Shown here: positions 1-8,230 of the stretch, piece after piece
Layout: every line of letters begins with the position of its first letter
Numbering within the stretch: the first letter of the stretch is position 1
NCBI RefSeq assembly: GCF_001044395.1
Contig: NZ_JANU01000033.1
Span: 1-37,043, forward strand
Origin: Caenimonas sp. SL110
GTDB taxonomy: Bacteria > Pseudomonadota > Gammaproteobacteria > Burkholderiales > Burkholderiaceae_C
Direction of reading: 5' to 3'
DNA: 37,043 bases
Made by a program: the position numbers and the translations under genes
The notes under the pieces: generated by a model
What the model was told of the DNA's origin: nothing
Seen by the model: only the letters and a program-made list of their open reading frames with translations
Database searches by the model: none

Positions 1-32
1 CGAATCAAGCACTTGAGTGGTGTTTCTTAAGA

Positions 33-105
33 GTCCGCAATGACAGCCTCATGACTTGTCATGCCGGGCTTGACCCGGCATCCACCGCGCAGCGGCGACA
101 GCCGT
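33..105. repeat. REP/BIME-like palindromic repeat, cluster 1
   Basis: A truncated half-unit (33-47, GTCCGCAATGACAGC, left arm missing) is followed at 57 by the other half-unit: TGTCATGCCGGG, a short loop, then CCCGGCATCCA, and the CCGC-GCA-GCGG inner palindrome. The same two palindromes recur in four other clusters of this window. The cluster directly abuts the dnaE stop codon at 108-110, so it lies at the 3' end of that gene. The 76-codon reading frame that runs through it is just translated repeat and is not called. Confidence 0.85.
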
Positions 106-107
106 CA

Positions 108-3100
108 TCACTCGTAAACGATCTGCGCCTGCCCCTGATCTGCCTGCGCCATCCAGCTGGCCAGTGCTGCGTCGCTCGGATAGAACTTGCCCTCATCCCC
201 CAGCTGCAACTCAACCGACGCCGCATCGCGCCGCACCGCGAGCCGCACCGGCAAGCCGCGCAGGAACTCTCCCTGCTCTGACGTCACCCGCTGCGGCGGG
301 AAATCGCGCACGAGGCGCTTGATGTCGGGCGCCTTGCCGTTGACCGACACACGCAGGAACTTGCCGAATCGGCATCGTGCAGTCGCGAGATCCCACACCT
401 GGTTCACGCTCAGGCGATAACCACCGGTGAAACGATCCGGCTGCAACTTCGCCATCACGACCACGAACTCATCGTCCTTGAGCAGGTTGCGATTTGCATT
501 GATCACGGCCTCATCGGCTGTGGCTTCAATCGTTGCCGACTTGTCATCGAGCTTGAAGATCGCGAGTTTGCCGCGCTGACCGTTGATCACACGCATGTCG
601 CTGACGATACCCGCGAGCAATTGCGGCTCGCGCGAATCGATCAGGTCTTCGATCTTGCGTTTGACGAAGCGCCGCACCTCGGCCCCCACCTCATCGAACA
701 AATGGCCCGACAGGTAAAAGCCGACCGCGGTCTTCTCCAGCGTCAATCTTTCTTTCACGCCCCACGGCGTGGCTTCGACCAGTGGCGGCTCCTGCGTGCT
801 CGCAGCGTGCGAGTCGCCCATGTCAAAGAGCCCGCCCTGGTTCGCATTCGCCACCGTCGCAGCCGCAAAATCAAACGCGCGATCAACCGACGCCGACAGC
901 GACGCACGATTGAGCTGCAGTGAATCGAAAGCGCCCGCACGAATCAGCGCCTCGACCGTGCGCTTGTTGATGCGCGTGCGATCCACGCGCACACAAAAAT
1001 CGTAAATGCTCTTGAACGGCCCACCCTCTTGCCGCGCCTTCACGATTGCATCGATCGCCTGATGGCCCGTGCCCTTCACCGCGCCCAGGCCGTAGCGCAC
1101 GACCTTGTCCGAAATCGCCTCGAACCGGTAGTTGCCGCGGTTCACATCCGGTGGCTCGAAGGTGATTGCAAAGTTGTTCTGCGCATCCTCGAACAAGGCC
1201 TTGAGCTTGTCCGTATCGTCCATTTCCACGGTCATGTTCGCGCAGAAGAACTCGGCCGTGTAATGAACCTTCAGCCAGCCCGTGTGATAGGCGAGCAATG
1301 AATACGCGGCAGCGTGCGACTTGTTGAAGCCGTAACCCGCGAACTTCTCCATCAGGTCGAAAATCTCGTCGGCCTTGAGCTCACCGATGTTCTGCTTGGC
1401 GGCACCATCGCGAAAGATCTGCCGGTGCAGCGTCATCTCTTCGAGCTTCTTCTTGCCCATCGCGCGGCGCAGCAGATCGGCACCGCCGAGCGAGTAGCCG
1501 CCCAGGATCTGCGCGGCCTGCATGACCTGCTCCTGGTACACCATGATCCCGTAGGTTTCGGACAGCACCGGCTCCAGCAGCGGATGCGGATATTCCACGT
1601 CTTCGCGGCCGTTCTTGCGCGCGCAAAAGCTCGGGATGTTCTCCATCGGGCCGGGCCGGAACATGGCGTTGAGCGCGATCAGGTCCTCCAGCCGCGACGG
1701 CTTGGCATCTTTCAACATGCCCTGCATGCCGCGCGATTCGAACTGGAACACCGACTCGGTCTTGCCGTCGGCGAACAGCTTGTAGGTCGGCGCGTCATCG
1801 AGCTTGACCGCTTCGAAGGTAAAGCCTTCCTGACCCGCGTGACGCGCGCGGATCATGTCCTTGGCGATTTCCAGGATCGTCAGCGTCGCCAGGCCCAGGA
1901 AGTCGAACTTGACCAGGCCAGCTGCTTCAACGTCGTCCTTGTCGTACTGGCTCACCGCCGACTCGCTGCCAGGCTGCTGGTAGAGCGGCGTGAAATCGGT
2001 CAGCTTGCCCGGCGCAATGAGCACACCGCCTGCATGCATGCCGACGTTGCGCGTCATGCCCTCGAGCTTTTGCGCGAGTGCCAGCAGCGTCTTGACGTCG
2101 TCTTCTTTTTCAAGCCGCTCGGCCAGCACCGGCTCCTGCTTGATTGCCTGCTCGATCGTGATGTGAACGCCGGGCTTGTTCGGAATCAGCTTGCTGATGC
2201 CGTCGCAGAACATGTAGCTCATGTCCAGCACACGACCCACGTCACGGATCGCCGCGCGCGCAGCCATCGTGCCGAAGGTGGCAATCTGGCTCACGGCTTC
2301 CTTGCCGTATTTGTCCTTGACGTAGTCGATGACGCGATCGCGATTGCCCTGGCAGAAGTCGATGTCGAAGTCGGGCATCGACACACGCTCGGGGTTCAAA
2401 AACCGCTCGAACAGCAGGTTGTATTCCAGCGGATCGAGGTCGGTGATCTTGAGCGAATACGCCACCAGCGAACCCGCACCCGAGCCACGGCCCGGGCCGA
2501 CCGGGCAGCCGTTATTCTTGGCCCAGTTGATGAAGTCGCCCACGATCAGGAAGTAGCCCGGGAATCCCATCTTGAGAATGGTCTCGATCTCGAACTCCAG
2601 GCGCGCAACGTAGCGCGCCATTTCCTTTTCGCGGCGCGTCTCATCGGGGTACAGAGCAAGCATCCGCTCCTTGAGCCCCTCGTGGGACAGGTAGCGGAAA
2701 TACTCCTCGATCGGCATGCCGTTGGGCGTCGGGTAATCTGGCAGGTGCGCCTTGCCCAGCTGCAGCACCAGATTGCATCGCCTGGCAATCTCCGTCGTGT
2801 TCGCAATGGCCGAAGGCACATCAGCGAACAGCTGCTCCATCACGGCTTGCGGCTTGAAATACTGGTCGCGCGTGAACTTGCGAACACGCCGCTGGTTGCC
2901 CAGGATTTCGCCTTCGGCAATACAGACGCGCGCCTCGTGCGCTTCGTAGTCGTCGGGCTCGGTGAACTGCACGGGGTGCGTCGCAACCACGGGCAGGTGC
3001 ATGCGCGCGGCCAGCTGCACGGCGGCGCTCACATGCGCCTCGTCATCGACCCGCCCTGCACGCTGCAACTCGATGTAGAAGCGATGCGGAAACGCCGTCG

Positions 3101-3566
3101 CAAGCAGCAGTGCCACATCTGCCGCACGTTGCGCATCGCCTTGAACCAGCGCCTGACCCACCGGCCCGGCTTGCGCGCCGGACAGCAGGATCAGCCCCTC
3201 GTTCAACTCGCGCAGCCATTCGAGCTTGCAGACGGCTTGCGCCTTGACGACGTTTTGGGTCCAGGCGCGCGCTAGCAGCTCGCACAGGTTCAGGTAGCCC
3301 TGGCGGTTTTGCACCAGCAACAGCACGCGAGAGATCTGCGTGATGTCCTTGCCGACGCCTTGCAAAAATACTTCCGCGCCGATGATGGGCTTGACGCCAG
3401 CGCCGCGCGCGGCCTTGTAGAACTTGATGGCACCGAAGAGGTTGCCCAGATCGGTGATGGCCAGTGCGGGCTGGCCGTCACGCTGGGCCGCTGTCATGGT
3501 GTCGTCGATGCGATTGGTGCCGTCGACGATTGAAAATTCTGTGTGGAGGCGCAGGTGAACGAACAT
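108..3566 (-). CDS. dnaE: DNA polymerase III alpha subunit
   Basis: Replicative DNA polymerase catalytic subunit (family C), 1152 residues, close to the usual proteobacterial DnaE length. It starts with a PHP domain (HLRLHTEFS, residues 4-12). The three catalytic aspartates are visible and fall at E. coli numbering: PDFDIDF gives D401 and D403, and LVKFDFLG gives D555. The PVGPGRGSGAGS nucleotide-binding loop is at 355-366. A likely sliding-clamp-binding motif, QGGLFDM, lies near residue 920, followed by the OB-fold region and C-terminal tail. The start is set by homology; there is no Shine-Dalgarno sequence, and a TACAAT box sits exactly six bases before the ATG (see promoter entry). It is divergent from trhO. 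Confidence 0.98.
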   Translation of the reverse strand: MFVHLRLHTEFSIVDGTNRIDDTMTAAQRDGQPALAITDLGNLFGAIKFYKAARGAGVKPIIGAEVFLQGVGKDITQISRVLLLVQNRQGYLNLCELLARAWTQNVVKAQAVCKLEWLRELNEGLILLSGAQAGPVGQALVQGDAQRAADVALLLATAFPHRFYIELQRAGRVDDEAHVSAAVQLAARMHLPVVATHPVQFTEPDDYEAHEARVCIAEGEILGNQRRVRKFTRDQYFKPQAVMEQLFADVPSAIANTTEIARRCNLVLQLGKAHLPDYPTPNGMPIEEYFRYLSHEGLKERMLALYPDETRREKEMARYVARLEFEIETILKMGFPGYFLIVGDFINWAKNNGCPVGPGRGSGAGSLVAYSLKITDLDPLEYNLLFERFLNPERVSMPDFDIDFCQGNRDRVIDYVKDKYGKEAVSQIATFGTMAARAAIRDVGRVLDMSYMFCDGISKLIPNKPGVHITIEQAIKQEPVLAERLEKEDDVKTLLALAQKLEGMTRNVGMHAGGVLIAPGKLTDFTPLYQQPGSESAVSQYDKDDVEAAGLVKFDFLGLATLTILEIAKDMIRARHAGQEGFTFEAVKLDDAPTYKLFADGKTESVFQFESRGMQGMLKDAKPSRLEDLIALNAMFRPGPMENIPSFCARKNGREDVEYPHPLLEPVLSETYGIMVYQEQVMQAAQILGGYSLGGADLLRRAMGKKKLEEMTLHRQIFRDGAAKQNIGELKADEIFDLMEKFAGYGFNKSHAAAYSLLAYHTGWLKVHYTAEFFCANMTVEMDDTDKLKALFEDAQNNFAITFEPPDVNRGNYRFEAISDKVVRYGLGAVKGTGHQAIDAIVKARQEGGPFKSIYDFCVRVDRTRINKRTVEALIRAGAFDSLQLNRASLSASVDRAFDFAAATVANANQGGLFDMGDSHAASTQEPPLVEATPWGVKERLTLEKTAVGFYLSGHLFDEVGAEVRRFVKRKIEDLIDSREPQLLAGIVSDMRVINGQRGKLAIFKLDDKSATIEATADEAVINANRNLLKDDEFVVVMAKLQPDRFTGGYRLSVNQVWDLATARCRFGKFLRVSVNGKAPDIKRLVRDFPPQRVTSEQGEFLRGLPVRLAVRRDAASVELQLGDEGKFYPSDAALASWMAQADQGQAQIVYE

Positions 3567-3572
3567 CCGTCC

Positions 3573-3600
3573 ATTGTAGAAAGTGCGCGGCCCTTGACAG
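3573..3600 (-). promoter_or_regulatory. Predicted dnaE promoter giving a leaderless mRNA
   Basis: On the minus strand CTGTCA (3595-3600) and TACAAT (3573-3578) are 16 bp apart. The -10 box is followed by exactly six bases and then the dnaE ATG, so the predicted +1 is the A of the start codon. No Shine-Dalgarno sequence is present. It overlaps the divergent trhO promoter region. This is an inference from motif geometry only. Confidence 0.55.
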
Positions 3601-3604
3601 AACC

Positions 3605-3610
3605 TAAAAT
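3605..3610 (+). promoter_or_regulatory. Predicted -10 box of trhO (near-leaderless)
   Basis: TAAAAT lies nine bases upstream of the GTG start of trhO, which predicts a 5' leader of only two or three bases. No convincing -35 box is found at 16-18 bp; a TTGACA at 3594-3599 is far too close to pair with it and instead overlaps the -35 box of divergent dnaE. Confidence 0.4.
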
Positions 3611-3619
3611 TGCGTCCGC

Positions 3620-4357
3620 GTGAAAAACATACTCAACATTTCTGCCTACCTTTTTGTGGGCATTTCCGATCCGCAGCTATTGCGCGAGCAATTGCTCCAA
3701 CAGGCGCGGCATGCCCGCGTGCTGGGCACCGTGCTGATTGCGACCGAAGGCATCAACCTCTTCCTGGCCGGTCAAGCCGATGGTGTTCGCGGATTTCTTT
3801 CATGGTTGCGTAGCGACGGGCGGTTCGCTGCAATCGAGGCCAAGGAGAGCTGGTCCGAAGGCTATCCGTTTCGCAAGCTGCTCGTGAAGGTCAAATCCGA
3901 AATCATCCGGATGAACCACCCCGCCATACAACCCTCGCAGGGCCGCGCGCCTGCTGTCGATGCGCAGACGGCGCAGCGTTGGTTAGCGCAAGGCCATGAC
4001 GACGACGGGCGACCGGTCGTCACGCTCGACACCCGCAACGGGTTCGAAGTGGATCACGGCACATTCGATGGGGCCATCGATTGGCGGTTGGACAAGTTCA
4101 GCGACTTTCCTGCGGCTCTCGATGCGCACAAGACGCAGTTTGAAGGAAAGACCGTCATCAGCTTTTGCACGGGCGGCATCCGCTGCGAGAAAGCCGCGAT
4201 CTACATGCGCGAAGCGGGGCTGCAGAACGTCTGGCAACTCGATGGCGGAATCCTGAAGTACTTCGAAGAAACGGGCGGGGCTCACTTCAAGGGAAGCTGC
4301 TTCGTGTTCGATGAGCGGCGTGCGCTCGATGCAGGGCTGGAGGCCGAGCAGGCCTGA
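3620..4357 (+). CDS. trhO: tRNA uridine-5 oxygenase TrhO, rhodanese family
   Basis: TrhO (YceA/UPF0176 family) makes 5-hydroxyuridine at the wobble position 34 of certain tRNAs. The protein has 245 residues. An N-terminal acylphosphatase-like domain (about 1-105, with ATEGINLFLAG and VKSEIIRM) is followed by a rhodanese domain (about 115-225) carrying the active-site loop CTGGIRCEKA, with Cys183 as the expected catalytic residue. The start is a GTG; the sequence from VKNILNISAY matches the start of the short betaproteobacterial form, which lacks the N-terminal extension of E. coli YceA. There is no Shine-Dalgarno sequence. The family assignment is firm; the tRNA role comes from characterised members. 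Confidence 0.93.
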   Translation: MKNILNISAYLFVGISDPQLLREQLLQQARHARVLGTVLIATEGINLFLAGQADGVRGFLSWLRSDGRFAAIEAKESWSEGYPFRKLLVKVKSEIIRMNHPAIQPSQGRAPAVDAQTAQRWLAQGHDDDGRPVVTLDTRNGFEVDHGTFDGAIDWRLDKFSDFPAALDAHKTQFEGKTVISFCTGGIRCEKAAIYMREAGLQNVWQLDGGILKYFEETGGAHFKGSCFVFDERRALDAGLEAEQA

Positions 4358-4375
4358 ACTGGATGGACGGCCCGT

Positions 4376-5071
4376 TCAATCCCGCAGCACATGCAGCACT
4401 TCCGACCTGAACTCCCGCAGATAGAGCACGGCGACCACGACAGCAGTCGCAACCGCAAACACCAGTGGCGAGAAAAACCAGGCCATCGCGGCGAATGAAA
4501 AGTAATACGCGCGGATGCCGTCATTGAACGTCTCTGCCGCCATGCCCAGCAGCTTGCCGGCCTTGTCGGCGAACTGTTCGCGCTCGAACTTGCCCGACGC
4601 AAAATCTTCTGGCGGTGGCATGGAGCCCAGCACGAGCGCACCGAACGTGTACTGCCGCATCGACCAGGTGAAGCGAAAGAACGCGTTGATGAAAATGGCG
4701 AGCAGCACCAGCGCCTTCAACTCGAACACCAGCATGGTCGTTCGCGCTGCAAACGGAATTTCGCGCACAAACTCGGCTGCCTTGTCGGTGGTGCCCAGCA
4801 GCGCCAGCAAGCCGCCCAGAATAATGATCGTGGCCGACGCGAAAAACGAAGGGCTGCTTGAAAGACTCTGGGTGATGATGCCGTCCAGCACGCGCGGGTC
4901 GCGCACCGTGGCCTGCAGCATCCAGTAGCGGCGGTAGCGATTGGTGGTTGCAAGCAGCGAGGGCCTGCGGGCGCCCCAGTACTTGGCGAACCAGGCATAG
5001 CCCACCCAGGCCCCGAAAAACCAGGCGAGCGCCAGCCAGTCATACCAGGGCAGGAGCTCGAGGACTTTCAT
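4376..5071 (-). CDS. DUF599 family integral membrane protein
   Basis: 231 residues with about four hydrophobic segments: near residues 10-30, 75-95, 115-135 and 195-218. The central motif SLSSSPSFFASATIIILGG, followed by a short loop and a second helix, is characteristic of DUF599 proteins, whose function is not known. The start codon is nine bases after the stop of the gene upstream on the same strand. GGAGG directly touches the ATG, which is too close for normal Shine-Dalgarno spacing, while TAAGAT sits six bases before the ATG; either co-transcription or its own leaderless promoter is possible. Confidence 0.85.
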   Translation of the reverse strand: MKVLELLPWYDWLALAWFFGAWVGYAWFAKYWGARRPSLLATTNRYRRYWMLQATVRDPRVLDGIITQSLSSSPSFFASATIIILGGLLALLGTTDKAAEFVREIPFAARTTMLVFELKALVLLAIFINAFFRFTWSMRQYTFGALVLGSMPPPEDFASGKFEREQFADKAGKLLGMAAETFNDGIRAYYFSFAAMAWFFSPLVFAVATAVVVAVLYLREFRSEVLHVLRD

Positions 5072-5080
5072 CCTCCAATC

Positions 5081-5998
5081 TTAGCCGTCGATTTCGTGCT
5101 CGACGGGCAACGCGCTTTGCAGCGGCAAAGGCACGGACTGATGCGGCGCGACCCATGTCCACCTGGCCGCAAGGCTCGCGCGTTCTGCATCGATTGCTTC
5201 CAGTGTGCGCACCAGATTCACCTTGGACTGCTCCAGGCGCGCGCTCTCGATCCTGGCCTCGTCGCCGGCTTCCACCGTCCAGTTGCGTGGCTGGCGAGCC
5301 TTGGCAATCTCGATGTCCGCGGTATCAATCGCAGCTTGCGTCGAAGCGCGGAAAGCTTCGATAGCCGCAATCCGCTTCTCGAGATCGGCGCGTGCATGGC
5401 CCTGCAGGCCACTGGACGACAGCGATGCCCCCCAGGACTCACCTTCGCGCGCCATGGTCGCATCCTGCATCGATCGGACGACCTTGAGCGTCTCCAGTTG
5501 CGTCTTGAGGGTGTTGCGCCTGCGATTGGCCTCGTCGATGGCCTCGCGCGAGGAGTTGCGTGGCTTTGTGGCACCGATCTGCTGGGTGACGGCCAGGATG
5601 GAAGCATAGGTCTGGTCGTGCTGCCTGATCAGCTCCGTCATGGGCGGGGCGTCGCGGTGCTCGAAAACGGGGACTACCTTTCGCCTGCTCGCGCTGGTCT
5701 TCGCTGGCCCATAGGGCATGCGGATGGATCGGACGGCATCGCGAAGCGTCGCGCCCAGATTGCCTGCCGTGCCCTGCGTTGGCGGGGCTTCAGAGCGGGA
5801 GAGCAGTTGTTGTGATTCATTGCTGTCCGAAATCGTCCAGTGGCGCTCCAGCGACTGCTGCGGCGCAGCAGTTTTCGGAAAGCTCAAGGCGTCGGCAGCC
5901 TGGTTGTCCTCGGGCAACTTTCCATCCGGGCCCGTCGGGTAAACGTCACTGACAACCGAGGTGCGGGGCGAAGATTCGTTGACGCGTAAATCGGACAT
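5081..5998 (-). CDS. Hypothetical protein, disordered N-terminus and helical C-terminus
   Basis: I do not recognise this protein (305 residues). Residues 1 to about 110 are rich in Ser, Pro, Asn and Gln and look disordered. From about 115 to 290 the sequence is dominated by Ala, Glu, Arg, Gln and Leu in heptad-like order (for example EANRRRNTLKTQLETLKVV), which suggests long helices or coiled coil. There is no signal peptide or membrane segment. The ATG at 5998 is preferred over an upstream in-frame ATG at 6073 because GAAGGAA precedes it at good spacing and the extra 25 residues look like translated leader. A soluble, Ser-rich N-terminus with a helical body is also seen in secreted effectors, but no secretion genes are nearby, so this remains speculative. 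Confidence 0.7.
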   Translation of the reverse strand: MSDLRVNESSPRTSVVSDVYPTGPDGKLPEDNQAADALSFPKTAAPQQSLERHWTISDSNESQQLLSRSEAPPTQGTAGNLGATLRDAVRSIRMPYGPAKTSASRRKVVPVFEHRDAPPMTELIRQHDQTYASILAVTQQIGATKPRNSSREAIDEANRRRNTLKTQLETLKVVRSMQDATMAREGESWGASLSSSGLQGHARADLEKRIAAIEAFRASTQAAIDTADIEIAKARQPRNWTVEAGDEARIESARLEQSKVNLVRTLEAIDAERASLAARWTWVAPHQSVPLPLQSALPVEHEIDG

Positions 5999-6109
5999 GA
6001 CGTGTTCCTTCTCGAAGTTGAACGTCGTGCCACCTGTACTTTTGCGACATCGACTTCCACTTCGTAACGCCACGGTCTGATGCGTTCCCGCGTACCTCGG
6101 GACGAAAGT

Positions 6110-7003
6110 CTACGAGAGCGGCTCCGGCGGCGTGAAGCGTGTGGGCGGTAAAGGAATGAATTCGTTCTCACCTGGCACCTGCCCCATGCGTTGCGCCTCC
6201 CAGTCATCACTGGCCTGGATGATCCGCTCCTTGCGCGACGACACGAAGTTCCACCACATGTGGCGCGGGCCGTCGAGCGCTTCGCCGCCCACCACCACGA
6301 ATCGCGCACCATGCGTCGATGACACGCTCGCTGCGCCACTTTCGAGCACGCCCATCATGAAGGCCGGCAGCGCCTGACCGTCCACTGCGATATCGCCTTC
6401 GACCGCATACACGGCCAACTGTCCAGCCAGTGCAGGTATCGCGATCTCGCCGCCTGCTGGCAGTCTCACGTCCAGGTAGACCGTCTGCGAATAGACCTTG
6501 ACGGGCGATGACTTGCCGAATGCGTCACCGATCAGCACGCGCACCTGCGCCGCGCCGACCTGGACTTCAGGAATCGCCGATGCAGGCGTGTGCTCGAAAG
6601 ACGGCGCGTCTTCTTCGTTGGCCCTGGGCAGCGCCGTCCAGAGCTGCAACCCGTGATTGACGAACCGCTTGCCCCGCAAGTCATCGGGCTTGCGCTCCGA
6701 ATGCACGATGCCGCGACCCGAGGTCATCCAGTTGATCGCGCCGGGCTCGATGCGCTGTTCGCTGCCGATGCTGTCCCTGTGCATCATCGCGCCGTCGAAC
6801 AGGTAGGTGACCGTGGCAAGGCCGATGTGCGGATGCGGCCTCACGTCATGGTTCGCGCCGGGCTCCTCGGTGACCGGGCCGAAGTGATCGAAAAAGATGA
6901 AGGGCCCGACGCTGCGCTGCTGTGCAGCGGGCAACAGGCGTCTGACCTTGAATCCGCCGCCCAGGTCTTTTTCATGAGGCGAAAGCTGATGCGCGATCGG
7001 CAT
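6110..7003 (-). CDS. Pirin family protein (bicupin)
   Basis: 297 residues with the pirin N-terminal cupin: RSVGPFIFFDHFGP, then the metal-site region PHPHIGLATVTYLFDG and GAINWMTSGRGIVHSE. The C-terminal cupin follows (VYLDVRLPAGGEIAIPA). Pirins of this type bind iron or another metal, and some act as quercetin dioxygenases; the substrate here is unknown. The C-terminus adds a linker and WWNFVSS, common in this subfamily. The start at 7003 has AAGGAG upstream and lies 10 bases after the stop of the flavodoxin-like gene, so the two are probably co-transcribed. A longer reading frame back to 7135 only overlaps that gene. Confidence 0.92.
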   Translation of the reverse strand: MPIAHQLSPHEKDLGGGFKVRRLLPAAQQRSVGPFIFFDHFGPVTEEPGANHDVRPHPHIGLATVTYLFDGAMMHRDSIGSEQRIEPGAINWMTSGRGIVHSERKPDDLRGKRFVNHGLQLWTALPRANEEDAPSFEHTPASAIPEVQVGAAQVRVLIGDAFGKSSPVKVYSQTVYLDVRLPAGGEIAIPALAGQLAVYAVEGDIAVDGQALPAFMMGVLESGAASVSSTHGARFVVVGGEALDGPRHMWWNFVSSRKERIIQASDDWEAQRMGQVPGENEFIPLPPTRFTPPEPLS

Positions 7004-7013
7004 GGTGACTCCT

Positions 7014-7562
7014 TCAGGTTTGCAGGCGGGCGGCGATAGCGGCGACGCGCGCGCCGAAAAGCCGCGCAGTTTCAAGATCGCCCGGCGCCATGTCGCGCGC
7101 ACCGGAATCGCCAGGCGAATACGCCGTTGCTCCACTGTACGAAGCCAGGTGGTTCAGGTCATTGCGCTGGGCTGTGCTGGTGTTGTTGGGCATGACGCCC
7201 TGGCTCACCCAGATCATCCCGTGCTGCATGGCAAGGGTGAACATGGCTGCGAGGGTGCTGTGCTTGTCACCGTCAGGGCCCGATGCTGTGGTGAATCCGG
7301 CAGCAAGCTTGTCCTTCCAGTGCTCGGCGTACCAGGGTTTGGACGACGCATCGGCGAACTTCTTGAACTGCCAGCTGACGCTGCCCATGTAGGTGGGCGA
7401 GCCGAAGATGATCGCGCGGGCCGCCTTGAGCTTGTCCCATCCGCCTTCGGGCAGGTTGCCGTCGGCGTCGATCGCGATCAGTTCAGCGTCTGCGCCAGCA
7501 GCCACAGCCTGCGCCATGCGCTGCGTGTGGCCGTATCCCGAGTGATAGATGACGATGATCAT
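7014..7562 (-). CDS. Flavodoxin-fold NAD(P)H-quinone oxidoreductase-like protein (WrbA-type)
   Basis: 182 residues. The N-terminal IIVIYHSGYGHTQRMA is the FMN phosphate-binding loop of the flavodoxin/WrbA family. AIIFGSPTYMGSVSWQFKKF (flavin-ring contact) and GFTTASGPDGDKHSTL further along are typical of NAD(P)H-dependent FMN reductases. The likely role is two-electron reduction of quinones or related electrophiles. It sits between two genes of redox type: a pirin 10 bases downstream and DoxX upstream, with a repeat cluster in the gap. The start at 7562 is chosen at the first residue of the fold. No Shine-Dalgarno is present, and TGCAAAAT ends seven bases before the ATG, so a leaderless transcript is possible. 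Confidence 0.88.
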   Translation of the reverse strand: MIIVIYHSGYGHTQRMAQAVAAGADAELIAIDADGNLPEGGWDKLKAARAIIFGSPTYMGSVSWQFKKFADASSKPWYAEHWKDKLAAGFTTASGPDGDKHSTLAAMFTLAMQHGMIWVSQGVMPNNTSTAQRNDLNHLASYSGATAYSPGDSGARDMAPGDLETARLFGARVAAIAARLQT

Positions 7563-7588
7563 CTGCGGGATTTTGCATGGGAGTGGGT

Positions 7589-7761
7589 TGTCACGCCGGA
7601 CCTGATCCGTCATCCAGGATGTTCAGCGGCAGCCGAAGTCATGGATTGCGGGTCGAGCCCGCAATGACAGCGATCCGGTGTCATGCCGGACTCGATCCGG
7701 CATCCAGGATGTTCGACAGCAGCCGAAGTCATGGACTGCGGGTCGAGCCCGCAATGACAGC
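7589..7761. repeat. REP/BIME-like palindromic repeat, cluster 2 (two full units)
   Basis: Two near-identical 83-bp units, 7589-7671 and 7679-7761. Each has the half TGTCAYGCCGGA...CCGKCATCCA, a 24-25 bp spacer (GGATGTTC, AGCCGAAGTCAT) and the half GGAYTGCGGG...CCCGCAATGACAGC. This spacer differs from the CCGCGAAGCGG spacer of clusters 1, 4 and 5, so at least two subtypes exist. The cluster fills the gap between the DoxX 3' end and the flavodoxin-like gene. Confidence 0.9.
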
Positions 7762-7765
7762 TGGT

Positions 7766-8188
7766 TTAGCTTTGGCCCTTGTCCACACCCCAGCGACCGC
7801 CGCCAAACGCGGCAATGACAAGCAGTCCGCCGACGATGGCCATATTCTTGAAGAACGCCTGCTTCTGCATCATCACTTGCGCCTCGGGAACCGCCCAGAA
7901 GCCGTGAAAGATCGGCGTGATCACCGCAGTGAAGATCGCAATGCCGAGCGCCGCCCAGCGTGTCTGCCAGCCCACCAGCATCAGGATGCCAAGGCCGAGT
8001 TCGACCGCAATGGCGATTGCGGCGCACACTTCGGGCATAGGGATGCCCTTGGACGCGATGTACCCCACGGTGCCCGCGAATCCGGCGATCTTGCCAAATC
8101 CCCCCGGAATAAACAGCAGGGCGATGAGCGCGCGGCCAGCGAGTGCGAGTGCGTCCTGGATCGGTGCGCGGGAAAGTGGGTGGGACAT
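7766..8188 (-). CDS. DoxX family membrane protein
   Basis: 140 residues with four hydrophobic helices: around 14-32, 55-77, 80-98 and 113-130. The first carries the GRALIALLFIPGGFGKI pattern typical of DoxX/DoxD proteins, which are integral inner-membrane proteins tied to redox or thiol stress in several bacteria. AAGGAG lies upstream of the ATG at 8188. The neighbours are a pirin gene 42 bp upstream on the same strand and a flavodoxin-fold reductase downstream, a combination that suggests a shared response to oxidised quinones or electrophiles. The exact activity is unknown. Confidence 0.9.
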   Translation of the reverse strand: MSHPLSRAPIQDALALAGRALIALLFIPGGFGKIAGFAGTVGYIASKGIPMPEVCAAIAIAVELGLGILMLVGWQTRWAALGIAIFTAVITPIFHGFWAVPEAQVMMQKQAFFKNMAIVGGLLVIAAFGGGRWGVDKGQS

Positions 8189-8230
8189 CTGAAAAGCTCC
8201 TTGAATGTTGGTTGGAGTGGTTGAAAAAAA

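Noticed and set aside
51..281. 76-codon frame starting [11 protein letters not shown]
   Set aside because: It is the palindromic repeat translated and then runs antisense into dnaE; similar repeat-derived peptides occur at the other clusters.
1314..3275. 653-codon open frame on the plus strand opposite dnaE
   Set aside because: Codon-bias shadow of dnaE: it lies wholly inside it, is rich in His, Arg, Leu and Val with no recognisable domain, and has no ribosome-binding site.
3593..3610. TTGACA paired with TAAAAT as a trhO promoter
   Set aside because: Only five bases separate the boxes, far from the 16-18 bp required; the TGACAG here fits better as the dnaE -35 box on the other strand.
5999..6109. 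hrp or PIP-type promoter box upstream of the hypothetical protein at 5081-5998
   Set aside because: Looked for because of the effector-like composition; no properly spaced GGAACC/CCAC or TTCG pair was found.
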